A stretch of DNA of 64,000 nt from the NCBI RefSeq assembly GCF_014195685.1, contig NZ_JACICF010000002.1, positions 394,501 through 458,500 of the forward strand, given 5' to 3'. Of the stretch, positions 1 through 10,738 are shown one piece after another (the first letter of the stretch is position 1; each line of letters starts with the position of its first letter). The position numbers were made by a program, and so were the translations under genes. A model generated the notes under the pieces. The model was not told where the DNA came from and searched no databases. It was given only the letters and a program-made list of their open reading frames with translations. The DNA comes from Sphingomicrobium lutaoense (GTDB lineage Bacteria; Pseudomonadota; Alphaproteobacteria; Sphingomonadales; Sphingomonadaceae).

Positions 1-653
1 CGGCGCGTCGTCGCGAGCCCCGACACGACGGGAAGCATCGGGATGCCCGCCTTGGCATAATCGGTGCGCACGAACAGGCTGAGCGCCCAGAAATGCGGCG
101 GGGTCCAGAGAAAGATGATCGCGAACAGCAGGACCGGCATCGCACTGACGTCGCCCGTGACCGCGGTCCAGCCGATCAGCGGGGGGAAGGCACCTGCCGC
201 GCCCCCGATCACGATATTCTGCGCGGTTCGGGGCTTGAGCCAGACGGTATAGACCAGCACGTAGAAAAGGATCGAGGCAAGGAGGATCGCGGCGGCGAGG
301 AGATTGGTTGCCAGCCCCATGAGGATCACCGAAAGCGCCGACAGGCCGACCCCGAAATGGAGCGCGGTCTGGCGGTCGAGCCGCCCTGCGGGGAGCGGGC
401 GCGACCGGGTGCGCTTCATCTGCGCATCGACATCGGCTTCATACCATTGGTTAAGCGCACCCGCCGCCCCGGCACCGAGCGCGATGCACAGGATGGCAGT
501 GAAACCGAGAACGGGATGGATCGTCTCGGGCGCCGCGAGAAGGCCGCACAGCGCGGTGAAGACGACAAGGCTCATGACACGCGGCTTGGTGAGCGCGAAG
601 AGGTCGCGCCAATCGGCGGGCAGCATGGCCTGGGATGCGGGAAGGCTGGTCAC
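1..653 (-). CDS. ctaB: Protoheme IX farnesyltransferase (heme O synthase), C-terminus cut by window edge
   Basis: Membrane prenyltransferase that adds a farnesyl group to heme B to make heme O, the precursor of heme A in the aa3 oxidase. The visible 217 codons hold the UbiA-family aspartate-rich signature ([15 protein letters not shown] followed by RP) and several hydrophobic helices. A later conserved stretch includes [17 protein letters not shown] and [10 protein letters not shown]. The last third lies outside the window (the family is about 300 residues). I chose the GTG at 653; an in-frame ATG at 626 would remove nine residues. It lies downstream of ctaC and ctaD on the same strand, but three unrelated genes separate them. 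Confidence 0.93.
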   Translation of the reverse strand, partial: MTSLPASQAMLPADWRDLFALTKPRVMSLVVFTALCGLLAAPETIHPVLGFTAILCIALGAGAAGALNQWYEADVDAQMKRTRSRPLPAGRLDRQTALHFGVGLSALSVILMGLATNLLAAAILLASILFYVLVYTVWLKPRTAQNIVIGGAAGAFPPLIGWTAVTGDVSAMPVLLFAIIFLWTPPHFWALSLFVRTDYAKAGIPMLPVVSGLATTR

Positions 654-746
654 GGATCGGGCCTATAAGGCCTTGCCCCGCAAGAGAAAAGAGGGGGCTA
701 TGCGCAATTCATTTTCCATCCAGCATCGGAGAGCTAATATGGCGCC

Positions 747-1367
747 ATGTTGACGCTCGCTCTTGCCGCATTCGCTCTCCAGGCCGCCGAGCCGCAGGCC
801 ATGCCCCTTCCTCCCGCTGCCGGGGAGGAGCCGGTCCCCGAAATGATCGTAGAGGAAGACCTTGTCCATGTGACGCTCGAAACCGAGATGGGGCCGATTC
901 TGCTCGCTCTCGACCGGGGCCGCGCGCCCGTGACGGTCGCCAACTTCCTTGCCTATGTCGATCGCGGCTGGCTCGACGGACAGCCTTTCTACCGTGCCAT
1001 GCCCTGGGGCGATGGCGGGCTGATCCAGGGCGGAGTGCGCGACGGCGCCAAGCTGCTTGACCCGATCGAGCATGAGCCGACCAGTCGGACGGGGCTTTCC
1101 AATGTGCGCGGGGCGATCGGGATGGCCAATGCCGGACCCGGCACCGCGCGCAACGACTTTTTCATCCTCACCACCGACATCGCGGCCTTCGATGCCAAGG
1201 AAAACTCGCCGGGCTTTGCCCCGTTCGGCATGGTGGTCGAGGGAATGGATGTGGTCGAAGCGATTCTCGCCGCGCCGGTCGACCCCGACAAGGGCGAAGG
1301 CGCGATGAAGGGTCAGATGCTTGCCAAGCCGGTCCGCATCCTCGAAGCCGAGCGGAGCGAGGACTAA
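747..1367 (+). CDS. Cyclophilin-type peptidyl-prolyl cis-trans isomerase, exported
   Basis: A 206-residue protein with a short hydrophobic N-terminus (MLTLALAAFALQAAEPQA) that looks like a signal peptide. A cyclophilin domain follows from about residue 38: VTLETEMGPILLALD, then FYRAMPWGDGGLIQGG (carrying the Arg and Gln of the active-site region) and GMANAGPGTARNDFFI. It probably speeds proline isomerisation in the periplasm. It is transcribed against the cta genes on either side, and its stop overlaps the 3' end of the next gene by 4 bases. The exact start is not fixed by a strong ribosome site; a CGGAG lies about 13 bases upstream. Confidence 0.88.
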   Translation: MLTLALAAFALQAAEPQAMPLPPAAGEEPVPEMIVEEDLVHVTLETEMGPILLALDRGRAPVTVANFLAYVDRGWLDGQPFYRAMPWGDGGLIQGGVRDGAKLLDPIEHEPTSRTGLSNVRGAIGMANAGPGTARNDFFILTTDIAAFDAKENSPGFAPFGMVVEGMDVVEAILAAPVDPDKGEGAMKGQMLAKPVRILEAERSED

Positions 1368-1918
1368 CGTCGCGTGGCGCGCTCGAACAGCAGCGCCGAC
1401 CCCGTGAACAGTCCCGCGAATAGCGCATTCACCCCGATCAGTTCGGCCAGGCTTTCGCCGGGCTGGAGATGCTTGCCCGTCACTAGGCCTGCAAGGGCCA
1501 TCAGCACGCAAAGTGCCGCAACGATGGCCATCGTGCGTGCCATGCCCTTTGCCTTTAGCCGCGAGAAGGCCGCGCCCAGCGCGACGATGGGCAAGGCAAG
1601 GAAATAGAAGAGATTGAAGGGGTCGTTTTCCGAGCCGACGATCCCGACCGCGAGATTGGCCCAGACAAGGAAAAGCAGCCCGCCGACCCCGATCAGCGCG
1701 CCGAAGCGGTAGGCAGTCGAGTGCGATCGACGCAGGAAAAGCTCGATGCCGAGACCCGTGCCCCCGAGTAGCAGTGCCGCAACGATGAAGTCGAAGGCCG
1801 TCCATTGGACGCTGTCACCCATCTGCATGGCGACAAGCGGCGCAATTAAAGGCAGCGCCAGCACGCCCCACAACAGATAGCGCATCCTTCCCAGCCCGTT
1901 TTCCGAAGCTTCGCTCAT
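1364..1918 (-). CDS. Uncharacterised six-helix membrane protein
   Basis: I do not recognise this 184-residue protein. It shows about six hydrophobic segments, for example YLLWGVLALPLIAPLVAM near residue 15 and FIVAALLLGGTGLGIELFL near 45, and it ends in a basic tail (ERATRR). The start at 1918 is chosen because GGAGCAAGAGAG lies directly upstream; the frame stays open another 26 codons, but that extension has no such site and no hydrophobic character. It lies between a winged-helix membrane regulator and ctaB on the same strand, so it may be co-expressed with oxidase genes. No function is proposed. Confidence 0.72.
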   Translation of the reverse strand: MSEASENGLGRMRYLLWGVLALPLIAPLVAMQMGDSVQWTAFDFIVAALLLGGTGLGIELFLRRSHSTAYRFGALIGVGGLLFLVWANLAVGIVGSENDPFNLFYFLALPIVALGAAFSRLKAKGMARTMAIVAALCVLMALAGLVTGKHLQPGESLAELIGVNALFAGLFTGSALLFERATRR

Positions 1919-2018
1919 CTCTCTTGCTCCTTCTGCCATTCCTTGTGCGGTCATGCCGGGAAGCCGCTTCGAAAGGCATGAGCAAAGCATGAGCATTTGC
2001 TGAGGATCGCGCTTTTCC

Positions 2019-3026
2019 TCAGCGCTTTCGCCAGAGAATCGCGGCGGTCACCAGTCCGCCGAACAAGAGGCCTTCACCCCCCGCCACCAGCGCTTGTGCG
2101 AGCGGGCCGAAGCCATCCTCTCCCGCAAGCCTTCCGAACAGCCCGAGATCGAGCTGCGATCCGTGGAACCGGCGGGCCAGGCCCGCGAGGCTCGCCGCCA
2201 TCAGCTTTCCGCCGAGCAGGGCGATGAGGATGCCTGCCCCCGCGCCGCCGATCGCACCGCCGATCGCGGGACGTGGCCAGCGTGCCTCTGGCCCGCCGCC
2301 TGCACGCGCTCCCATCGCGACCATCGCGCCGAGGATGAGGCCTTCGAGGCCGCCCGTGAACTGGTCGTGCGGGCTGCCGAAGAAAAGCGAGAAGCTGCCG
2401 CTTGCGATGAGGTGGAACAGATCGCCGACGATGAACCCGCCGATCGCGCCGCCCACCGCGCTGAAGAGGAAAGGCTGGCGCATCACCCGGCTGGCGAGTG
2501 CCATGCCTGCCGAGACCCCTAGCGCGCCGAGGGCGGCAAGCAGCATGGTGAGGATGGTCATCACGAAGAGAATCGGCATCGCGGCGTCATTGCCGAGACC
2601 CGCGATCAATCCGTAGACGAGCCCGCCGACGAGGCCCGCGACCGCGCCGCCAGCGGTACCCGCGAGGACGGGCGCGAGCAGGTTGGCGGTCGGGCCGCTA
2701 TCGCCGCCCGCGGCGTCGACCTTGGCGATGAAGCGGTAGCCGCGCTTGGGCACGGTCTCGATGAAGCGGGGGGCGGCGGCATCGTCGCCCAGCGCCTTGC
2801 GCACTTCCTTGATTGCCTGGGTGAGCGCTTCGTCGCCGACGATGACCCCGGGCCAGACCCTCTCGAACAGTTCGTCCTTGGCGAACAATCGCCCGGGATG
2901 CGCGGCGAGCAAGGCGAGGAGATCGAAGGGTCGGGGCTGGAGCGGCACCGGTTCATCGCCGCGCAGCAACTGCTGTTCGCGAAGGTCGAGGGTGAAAGGG
3001 TCGAAGCGGATCAACTGCGCGGTCAT
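2019..3026 (-). CDS. Winged-helix (ToxR/CadC-type) DNA-binding protein with a polytopic membrane domain
   Basis: A 335-residue protein. Residues 1-104 form an OmpR/ToxR-type winged helix: the FDPFTLDLREQQLLRG entry strands, the recognition-helix stretch ALTQAIKEVRKALGD and the wing TVPKRGYRFIAKV. The remaining 230 residues are Gly/Ala-rich and contain about six membrane segments, for example AGGAVAGLVGGLVYGLIAGL. ToxR/CadC relatives usually have a single helix and a periplasmic domain, so a multi-helix sensor half is unusual. It lies 122 bases behind ctaD, past a terminator, on the same strand. A membrane-anchored one-component regulator is likely; what it senses and regulates is unknown. The frame is open upstream of 3026, but the conserved fold begins exactly at MTAQLIRFDPF. 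Confidence 0.82.
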   Translation of the reverse strand: MTAQLIRFDPFTLDLREQQLLRGDEPVPLQPRPFDLLALLAAHPGRLFAKDELFERVWPGVIVGDEALTQAIKEVRKALGDDAAAPRFIETVPKRGYRFIAKVDAAGGDSGPTANLLAPVLAGTAGGAVAGLVGGLVYGLIAGLGNDAAMPILFVMTILTMLLAALGALGVSAGMALASRVMRQPFLFSAVGGAIGGFIVGDLFHLIASGSFSLFFGSPHDQFTGGLEGLILGAMVAMGARAGGGPEARWPRPAIGGAIGGAGAGILIALLGGKLMAASLAGLARRFHGSQLDLGLFGRLAGEDGFGPLAQALVAGGEGLLFGGLVTAAILWRKR

Positions 3027-3092
3027 GCCGGATGAAGGGATAGCATGCTTGGCGCGGCGGGAAAGCGGGCGGGCGCTTGGGGGAGGCAAAAG

Positions 3093-3130
3093 AAAAAGGC
3101 CGCCCCGCGCTGTGCGGGACGGCCTCTTTT
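3093..3130 (-). terminator. Rho-independent terminator after ctaD
   Basis: Read on the minus strand, a GC-rich hairpin (AGGCCGTCCCGC, short loop, GCGGGGCGGCCT) with one bulge is followed by a run of five T. It begins 18 bases after the ctaD stop. The opposite strand also ends in CTTTT, so it could work in both directions. It would separate ctaC-ctaD transcription from the winged-helix gene downstream. Confidence 0.75.
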
Positions 3131-3147
3131 CCTTGGGTCCGCCGGGA

Positions 3148-4836
<1,689 letters not shown>

Positions 4837-4841
4837 TCAGG

Positions 4842-5879
4842 TCAGGCGGTGACGGGCTGGTTGGGCTCGGCCTCGGCCGGGGTGGCAGGCGTTGCAGGCG
4901 CGGCATCTTCTTCCGAAGCGCCTTCGGCCTGTGCCGGGGCAGCGCCCGGCATGGTGCCGCCCTTGGAAGCGATCCACCGTTCATACTGGGCCTGCGGCAC
5001 CACTTCGATGGCGATCGGCATATAGGCATGGCGCGCGCCGCACAGTTCGGAGCACTGGCCGAAATAGACGCCCGGCTTGTCGACCTTCACCCAGGTCTCG
5101 TTGAGACGGCCGGGAACCGCGTCCATCTTCATCCAGAAAGCGGGGATCGCGAAGCTGTGAATGACGTCGGCGGCGGTGACGATGAACTTCACAGTCTTGC
5201 CGGCGGGAATGACGATCCGCTCGTCGACGGCGAGAAGCGCGGGGCCATCGGCGTCGGTGCGATAGCGCGCACCTTCGGGCAGCGTGGGATCGTCCTTTTC
5301 CTTGAGCATGTTCGAGATGATCTCGAAGCCGCCATTGTCCGGATATTGATAGGTCCAATACCACTGGTGGCCGGTGACCTTGATCGTCACGTCGGCGGGC
5401 GGCGGGCTGTACTGCTTCTGGATGAGCTTGATCGAGGGCACCGCGATCACCACGAGGATGATCACCGGGACCACCGTCCAGATGACTTCGATCAGCGTGT
5501 TGTGCGTGGTGCGCGAAGGCTCGGGATGCGCGCTGCGACGGAAGCGGACCATCGCATAAAGGAGCAGCGCCAGAACGAAGATGCTGATCGCGGTGATGAG
5601 CGGCACCAGCCAGTTGTTATGGAAATCGGCGGCATATTGGCCGACTTCGGTGAACTGGTCCTGCAGGCCGAAGCGGCCGTCGGGCTGTCCCACGCTGGGC
5701 ACGGGAGCGGCATAATCGAAGAGTTCGGCGGCTTCGCCGTCGACCGTTTCGCCTTCGCCGTCGTCAAGATCGGCGGCCAAAGCGGCGCTTTCGCCGATGG
5801 GGGTCTGCACCGTCGCGGTTGCCGTGGCGGGGGCCAGGAGGGCGGCTGCCAGGACAATCAGCCATCGCTTCAATATCAT
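4842..5879 (-). CDS. ctaC: Cytochrome c oxidase subunit II
   Basis: Accepts electrons from cytochrome c through the binuclear CuA centre facing the periplasm. The 345-residue protein has a signal peptide (MILKRWLIVLAAALLA), an acidic linker, two membrane helices near residues 95-165, and a cupredoxin domain with VIHSFAIP and the CuA loop CSELCGARHAYMP. The last 40 residues are a low-complexity Ala/Pro/Glu tail, which is longer than usual. ATG 5879 is chosen because GGAGCGACA lies immediately upstream; an ATG 15 bases earlier is possible. It is the first gene of the ctaC-ctaD unit, with a good promoter match at 5941-5969. Confidence 0.96.
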   Translation of the reverse strand: MILKRWLIVLAAALLAPATATATVQTPIGESAALAADLDDGEGETVDGEAAELFDYAAPVPSVGQPDGRFGLQDQFTEVGQYAADFHNNWLVPLITAISIFVLALLLYAMVRFRRSAHPEPSRTTHNTLIEVIWTVVPVIILVVIAVPSIKLIQKQYSPPPADVTIKVTGHQWYWTYQYPDNGGFEIISNMLKEKDDPTLPEGARYRTDADGPALLAVDERIVIPAGKTVKFIVTAADVIHSFAIPAFWMKMDAVPGRLNETWVKVDKPGVYFGQCSELCGARHAYMPIAIEVVPQAQYERWIASKGGTMPGAAPAQAEGASEEDAAPATPATPAEAEPNQPVTA

Positions 5880-5940
5880 TGTCGCTCCAAACATGGTCGT
5901 GCGCGTGGAAGGGAGCAGGGGCGCCCCCGAAATTTGGCGC

Positions 5941-5969
5941 CTTATAGGCAGCAAGTGCCCAACCCTCAA
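5941..5969 (-). promoter_or_regulatory. Predicted housekeeping-sigma promoter of ctaC
   Basis: On the minus strand TTGAGG is followed after exactly 17 bases by TATAAG, about 60 bases before the ctaC start. This is the best -35/-10 match I found in the window. It is a pattern match only. Confidence 0.5.
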
Positions 5970-5999
5970 GCACTGGATCAAAGTCCATGTTCGCGGTCC

Positions 6000-6028
6000 T
6001 TGTCTCGGGCCATGACGGGGCGTAAGTC
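6000..6028 (+). promoter_or_regulatory. Predicted promoter of the pyrE-pdxJ-acpS-lepB operon
   Basis: TTGTCT, a 17-base spacer, then TAAGTC, ending 26 bases before the pyrE start. It is back to back with the predicted ctaC promoter, the two -35 boxes being 30 bases apart. Pattern match only. Confidence 0.42.
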
Positions 6029-6054
6029 GTGGCCCGAACAGTTTGGAGATCGGC

Positions 6055-6636
6055 ATGACCGAAGAGGAAATCTTGGCGGAATTCCGCGACGCAAAGGCGT
6101 TGCTTGAAGGCCATTTCATCCTTTCCTCGGGGCTGCGCAGCCCCCGCTATCTGCAATGCGCGCGCGTGCTGATGAACCCCGCGCGGGCCGGACGGCTCGC
6201 CACTGCGCTCGCGGCAAAGCTGCCGGATTCGGTGCGCGATTCCATCGACGTGGTGGTCTCGCCGGCGATGGGCGGAGTGATCATCGGTCAGGAAATGGGC
6301 CGCACTCTGGGGCGCGACGCGATGTTCCTCGAACGGCCCGACGGCGTTTTCCATTTCCGCCGCGGCTTCGCGCTCGAGCCGGGCGCCAAGGTGCTAATGG
6401 TCGAGGACGTGGTGACCACCGGCCTGTCGAGCCGCGAAGCGATCGCGGCGGTCGAAGAGGCCGGCGGCGAAGTGATCGCCGAGGCCGCGCTGGTCGACCG
6501 GTCGGGGGGCAATGCCGATCTCGGGGTGCCTTTCACTCCGCTCATCCGGCTCGACGTGCCGACCTACGAACCCGATGCCCTTCCCCCCGAATTGGACGCC
6601 ATTCCCGCGATCAAGCCCGGGAGCCGCGCGGCTTGA
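6055..6636 (+). CDS. pyrE: Orotate phosphoribosyltransferase
   Basis: Converts orotate and PRPP to orotidine 5'-monophosphate, the fifth step of pyrimidine synthesis, in the cytoplasm. The 193-residue protein carries the type I PRPP-binding motif [14 protein letters not shown] near residue 115 and the conserved [14 protein letters not shown] near the N-terminus. ATG 6055 is set by GGAG six bases upstream; a TTG at 6043 overlaps that site and is unlikely. The stop overlaps the next start by 4 bases. The later pathway gene pyrC lies far away at 61162. Confidence 0.95.
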   Translation: MTEEEILAEFRDAKALLEGHFILSSGLRSPRYLQCARVLMNPARAGRLATALAAKLPDSVRDSIDVVVSPAMGGVIIGQEMGRTLGRDAMFLERPDGVFHFRRGFALEPGAKVLMVEDVVTTGLSSREAIAAVEEAGGEVIAEAALVDRSGGNADLGVPFTPLIRLDVPTYEPDALPPELDAIPAIKPGSRAA

Positions 6637-7373
6637 GCGAACGGCTGCGCCTCGGGGTCAATATCGACCATGTCGCGACGATCAGGAACGCTCGCGGCGG
6701 GGATCATCCCGATCCGGTGCGCGCTGCCGAGATCGTCGCGCGCGTGGGCGGCGACGGGATCACCGCGCATTTACGCGAAGACCGGCGCCATATCCGCGAC
6801 GACGATCTGCAGCGCATCCAGGACGCGACGGACCTGCCTCTCAATCTGGAGATGGCAGCCACCGAGGAAATGCTCGAGATCGCCTTGCGCCACCGCCCGC
6901 ACGCCGCCTGCATCGTTCCCGAAAAGCGTGAGGAGCGCACCACCGAGGGCGGCCTCGATGCAGCGGGCTTGCACAACCAGCTCGCGCCGGTGGTGACGCG
7001 CCTTGCCGATGCGGGGATCCGCGTCAGCCTGTTCATCGAAGCGAGCGAACGGCAGATCGATGCGGCCTTGCGATTGGGCGCGCCGGTGGTGGAATTCCAC
7101 ACGGGTGAATATGCCCATGCCTTCATCTACGGCGGTCATGACAAGGTCGCAAGCGAATTGAAACGCATCGGCGACATGGCCGCGCTGGCCGCGAAGAACG
7201 GGATCGAGCCCCATGCCGGGCACGGCCTCACCTATGACAATGTCCAGCCGATCGCCGCCATCCCGCAGATCGCCGAACTCAACATCGGCCATTATCTCGT
7301 CGGCGAAGCGATCTTCGTGGGCCTCGAAAATGCCGTGACGCGGATGCGATCGTTGATGGACGAAGCGCGCTGA
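6633..7373 (+). CDS. pdxJ: Pyridoxine 5'-phosphate synthase
   Basis: Condenses 1-deoxyxylulose 5-phosphate with 3-amino-2-oxopropyl phosphate to make pyridoxine 5'-phosphate (DXP-dependent vitamin B6 pathway). The 246-residue TIM barrel shows [15 protein letters not shown] at its N-terminus, [11 protein letters not shown] in the middle and [10 protein letters not shown] near the C-terminus, all family signatures. The most plausible start is a TTG at 6633 inside the pyrE stop (CTTGA), which implies translational coupling. The frame is open upstream, but that part only mirrors pyrE. The stop shares a base with the acpS start. Confidence 0.93.
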   Translation: MSERLRLGVNIDHVATIRNARGGDHPDPVRAAEIVARVGGDGITAHLREDRRHIRDDDLQRIQDATDLPLNLEMAATEEMLEIALRHRPHAACIVPEKREERTTEGGLDAAGLHNQLAPVVTRLADAGIRVSLFIEASERQIDAALRLGAPVVEFHTGEYAHAFIYGGHDKVASELKRIGDMAALAAKNGIEPHAGHGLTYDNVQPIAAIPQIAELNIGHYLVGEAIFVGLENAVTRMRSLMDEAR

Positions 7374-7786
7374 TGATCGTCGGGATCGGTTCGGACCTGT
7401 GCAACGTCGAGCGCATCGCGGCATCGCTCGCCCGCTTCGGCGAGCGGTTCGAAAAACGCGTCTTCACCGATGTCGAGCGCGAGAAAGCGGCGCGCCGCCC
7501 CTTCACCAAGGCAGGGACGCTCGCCAAGCGCTTCGCCGCCAAGGAAGCCTTTTCCAAGGCGGTGGGGACGGGTTTCAAGCGCGGCGTTTTCATGAAGGAT
7601 ATCGGCGTGGTCAATGCGCCGAGCGGTGCCCCGACGCTGGTCCTGACCGGCGGAGCGAAGGAACGGCTTGACGCCATCACCCCCAGCGGCCACGCGATGC
7701 ACATCCATCTCAGCCTGACCGATGACCATCCCTGGGCCCAGGCGTTCGTGATCCTCGAGGCCCGCGAAGACAAGAGTGCCAAGTGA
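7373..7786 (+). CDS. acpS: Holo-[acyl-carrier-protein] synthase
   Basis: Transfers 4'-phosphopantetheine from coenzyme A to apo-ACP, activating fatty-acid synthesis. The 137-residue protein has the two metal and CoA-binding motifs of the family: [15 protein letters not shown], with Asp8, and [17 protein letters not shown] linkage of acpS with pdxJ and lepB is familiar in proteobacteria. It overlaps pdxJ by one base (TGATG) and lepB by four, so the four genes are probably translated from one message. Confidence 0.95.
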   Translation: MIVGIGSDLCNVERIAASLARFGERFEKRVFTDVEREKAARRPFTKAGTLAKRFAAKEAFSKAVGTGFKRGVFMKDIGVVNAPSGAPTLVLTGGAKERLDAITPSGHAMHIHLSLTDDHPWAQAFVILEAREDKSAK

Positions 7787-8718
7787 ACAAAGCGCGTCCC
7801 AAGAAAGATTATCGTCAGCTGGCCCGCGCGGTCTGGAGCGAGATCAAGGGCCTCTTCTTCGTGATGCTCGCGGTGCTGGGCGTGCACAGCTTCATCGCCA
7901 AGCCTTTCTACATCCCGTCCGAATCGATGATGCCCGTGCTGCTTACCGGCGACCGGTTGGTGGTGACCAAATATCCTTATGGATACAGCTTCGTCTCGCC
8001 GACGATTCCCAACCCGGTGGGCATCGTGAAATGGCTGGTGCCCGGCGGCGATCCGGGTGGCTGGACCGTCACCCTGCCCCCGATCGAGGGGCGGCTGTTC
8101 GGCTCCTATCCGAAAAGGGGCGATATCGTGATCGTCACGCCGCCCGGCCGCTACGAGGACTATATCAAGCGGGTGATCGGTTTGCCGGGCGATCGCATCG
8201 CGTTGGTCGATGGCCAGCTCATCCTCAATGGCGAAGCGGTGAAGCGCGAGATCCTCGATCCCGTCGAAATCCCCGTCGATTCCAATTCGCCCTGTGGCCT
8301 GTCGCTCGAGGGCTTCGCCTTTGACCGGGCGCTTGCCAGCACGATCCGCGAAGGCGAGGACGGGCAGCGGCTGTGCGTCCTGCCGATCATCCGCGAAACG
8401 CTGCCCAATGGCGTGAGCTACGATACGGTCGAACTGGGCTATAGCGACGGCGACAATTATCCCGAGATCACCGTTCCCGCGGGCCATGTCTTCCTGATGG
8501 GCGACAATCGCGACCGTTCCTCCGACAGCCGTTTCGGCGAGGAAGTGCGCGGGCTGGGCGGGCCGGTGCCGGTCGAGAATATCGGCGGGCGCGCCGAGTT
8601 CATCACTTTCTCGCTCGACGGGACGACCGGATTGAATCCGGCAAGCTGGTGGTCGTCATTGCGCGAAGGGCGCGCGGGCAATAGCTTGCGGGGTAGCAGC
8701 GCGAGGGACGCCGACTAG
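7783..8718 (+). CDS. lepB: Signal peptidase I
   Basis: Inner-membrane serine protease that removes signal peptides from secreted proteins. It has 311 residues. One N-terminal membrane helix ([17 protein letters not shown]) is followed by the catalytic serine in IPSESMMP (Ser48) and the lysine in [11 protein letters not shown] (Lys129), with the [13 protein letters not shown] signature near the C-terminus. An insertion between the lysine and that signature makes it somewhat longer than minimal versions. It starts at a GTG inside the acpS stop (GTGA) and is the last tightly overlapping gene of the operon. Confidence 0.95.
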   Translation: MNKARPKKDYRQLARAVWSEIKGLFFVMLAVLGVHSFIAKPFYIPSESMMPVLLTGDRLVVTKYPYGYSFVSPTIPNPVGIVKWLVPGGDPGGWTVTLPPIEGRLFGSYPKRGDIVIVTPPGRYEDYIKRVIGLPGDRIALVDGQLILNGEAVKREILDPVEIPVDSNSPCGLSLEGFAFDRALASTIREGEDGQRLCVLPIIRETLPNGVSYDTVELGYSDGDNYPEITVPAGHVFLMGDNRDRSSDSRFGEEVRGLGGPVPVENIGGRAEFITFSLDGTTGLNPASWWSSLREGRAGNSLRGSSARDAD

Positions 8719-8752
8719 GCTCCTCCCCTTCGCCAAAAAATTGGGGGTTTTG

Positions 8753-9838
8753 ATGGCCAGTCACGATTATGAGCCCGGTCCGACCGAGATCAGCGACCCC
8801 CGGCTGAGATTCGAGGTGCAGCGCGCGGGCATCTGGATCGGGATGGTCCTGCTGGCCGCACTTGTCGTGGTGCTGGCCGCGCCGCTCCTGCTCATCATCG
8901 GGGGAATGGTCTTCGCCGTGCTGCTCGACGGGGGGACGCGGCTTCTCGGCCGCTGGCTGCCGATCGGGCGCGGCTGGCGGCTCGCGCTGGTGATCCTCGC
9001 CGCTCTCTTGTTCATCGGCTGGACGATCTGGTATTCGGGCACCCAGCTGGTCAACCAGTTCGCTTTGTTGCGTGACACGGTGACCGCGCAGGCAGACCGC
9101 CTGCTCGACTGGCTGAGCGCCAACGGTCTTTTCCCCGACGCCAACCTGTCGGCCATCTCGGGGCAATTGTTCGCTTCGATCGGTCGTGTGACCAGCGTAC
9201 TGGGCACCGCGATCGGCGCGCTCACCGCCGCCATCCTCATTTTCGTGATTGGCATCTTCATCGCGATCGAACCCAAGATCTACGACCGCGGCGTCGCCTG
9301 GATGGTGCCGATGGCGCACCGCGAGAAGTTCTTCGAGATCAGCGACCGGGTAGGCTTTGCGCTGCGCCGACTGCTCGCGGGGCGCATCCTCGGCATGGTG
9401 ATCGAGGGTATCTTCACTTATGTGATGCTGGCCCACGTCGGGACCTGGTTCGGGATTGCGCCCGTTCCGCTTGCCGCGGTGCTCGGCCTGCTCACGGGCC
9501 TTCTCGCCTTCATACCCAACATCGGCGCGATCATCTCGGGCATCCTGATGGTCGCGGTCGGCTTCTCGGCAGGGACCGAGCCCGGCCTCTGGGCGATCTT
9601 CGTCTATTTCTTCGTGCAGAATTTCGATGGTTACGTGATCATTCCGCTGATTGCGAAGAAGACCGTCGATCTCGCTCCTGCGCTGGTGCTGGCGGCGCAA
9701 TTGCTGATGGGGACGCTGTTCGGTTTTCTGGGGCTGCTGCTTGCCGATCCCATCGTCGCGGCGATCAAGACCACGCTGGAGGAAATCAGCAAGCGCAAGG
9801 AAGAAGCGGAGCCGGCTCCGCCCCCGCCCGAAGATTAG
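8753..9838 (+). CDS. AI-2E family (PerM/TqsA-like) membrane transporter
   Basis: A 361-residue inner-membrane protein of the UPF0118/AI-2E exporter family. It shows four N-terminal helices, a long amphipathic middle stretch, and C-terminal helices with the typical PNIGAIISGI and NFDGYVIIPLIAKK segments. Family members export autoinducer-2 or act in ion and pH tolerance; the substrate here cannot be read. The start is 8753, since the earlier TTG at 8741 is part of the GGGGG ribosome-site region. It lies 34 bases after lepB and may extend that operon. The stop overlaps the convergent FKBP gene by 4 bases. Confidence 0.88.
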   Translation: MASHDYEPGPTEISDPRLRFEVQRAGIWIGMVLLAALVVVLAAPLLLIIGGMVFAVLLDGGTRLLGRWLPIGRGWRLALVILAALLFIGWTIWYSGTQLVNQFALLRDTVTAQADRLLDWLSANGLFPDANLSAISGQLFASIGRVTSVLGTAIGALTAAILIFVIGIFIAIEPKIYDRGVAWMVPMAHREKFFEISDRVGFALRRLLAGRILGMVIEGIFTYVMLAHVGTWFGIAPVPLAAVLGLLTGLLAFIPNIGAIISGILMVAVGFSAGTEPGLWAIFVYFFVQNFDGYVIIPLIAKKTVDLAPALVLAAQLLMGTLFGFLGLLLADPIVAAIKTTLEEISKRKEEAEPAPPPPED

Positions 9839-10380
9839 TTGGCGGGGGTCTCTTCGGCCGGAGCGTCTTCGCCCTGAGGCGCGTTGGGCGCGGTCGGCGG
9901 CGGGCCGACCAGCTGCGCCGCGTCGCGAACGACCTGGGCGATTTCGACCGAGAAATAGAGATCGTCGCCGGGCTTGATGATGCTGCCCGGCGGGGGGCTG
10001 TCGCCATAGGCCAGTTCGGAGGGAATGCGGATTTCGTAGCTTCCGCCTTCGCGCATCTGCTGGAGCGCTTCGGCAAAGCCCGGAACCACGCCCTGCACCA
10101 GCATCGGCACCGGCTGGCCGTTCGAGCTGTCGAAGACCTCGCCATCCTCGAGCCGGCCCTCATAGGAAACGAAGGCACCGTCCTGGTCGGTGATCAGCTC
10201 GCCTTCACCCGCTTCGAGCGTGCGCACCATGACACCGTTCTCGGTCGTCACGCCCTTGAGGGGAGCCGCCCCTGCCCAGGCGATGGCAAGCGCCGCGATG
10301 ACTAGCGCAGCGATCGCCAGCCACAGCTTGGCGACCGACCCGCGTTTGATCGGGCGGAGAGGAACCTGGCTGGCCGACAT
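9835..10380 (-). CDS. FKBP-type peptidyl-prolyl cis-trans isomerase, membrane-anchored
   Basis: A 181-residue protein. One N-terminal helix (LWLAIAALVIAALAIAWAG) anchors it or acts as an uncleaved signal. The FKBP domain at about residues 45-160 contains VSYEGRLEDGEVFDSS, VPGFAEALQQM and PSELAYGDSPPPGSI, all typical. A Pro/Ala/Glu-rich tail follows. It probably assists folding at the periplasmic face. ATG 10380 has GAAGGGAAAG upstream. It starts 30 bases behind rpsU on the same strand and is likely co-transcribed with it. Confidence 0.92.
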   Translation of the reverse strand: MSASQVPLRPIKRGSVAKLWLAIAALVIAALAIAWAGAAPLKGVTTENGVMVRTLEAGEGELITDQDGAFVSYEGRLEDGEVFDSSNGQPVPMLVQGVVPGFAEALQQMREGGSYEIRIPSELAYGDSPPPGSIIKPGDDLYFSVEIAQVVRDAAQLVGPPPTAPNAPQGEDAPAEETPAN

Positions 10381-10410
10381 GGACTTTCCCTTCGGAAAGA
10401 GAAGGGTGCC

Positions 10411-10617
10411 TTAACGGCCGCCTTCGCGTTCGATGCGCTTGCGCTCGAGCTTGCGGGCGCGGCGGATTGCGGCGGCACGTTCGCGCGCACGCTTTTCCGA
10501 CGGCTTTTCATAGTGGCGACGCAGCTTCATTTCGCGATAGACGCCTTCACGCTGCAGCTTCTTCTTGAGCGCGCGCAGCGCCTGGTCGACATTATTGTCG
10601 CGAACGATGATCTGCAT
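10411..10617 (-). CDS. rpsU: 30S ribosomal protein S21
   Basis: A small basic ribosomal protein of 68 residues that helps the 30S subunit engage messages. The family start [20 protein letters not shown] is intact, followed by the basic C-terminal helix rich in Arg, Lys and Ala. ATG 10617 is chosen because it matches the family N-terminus; AAGGAG lies 13 bases upstream, slightly far. A promoter match lies at 10739-10767. A hairpin after the stop lacks a T run, so transcription probably continues into the FKBP gene. Confidence 0.96.
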   Translation of the reverse strand: MQIIVRDNNVDQALRALKKKLQREGVYREMKLRRHYEKPSEKRARERAAAIRRARKLERKRIEREGGR

Positions 10618-10738
10618 AAAAAACACCAACTCCTTTTCGGTCGACCCCAATTCAGGCCGGTCGCCAAACCGTCCAACCGGACGGCCAGCGAGAGAATCAC
10701 TTTAGCGAAAGGGACCAATGGTCCTCCACGAGGGCGGC

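Noticed and set aside
10385-10408. Hairpin CCCTTC/GAAGGG after the rpsU stop
   Set aside because: Short stem followed by AAAG rather than T; it overlaps the ribosome-site region of the FKBP gene, so not called a terminator.
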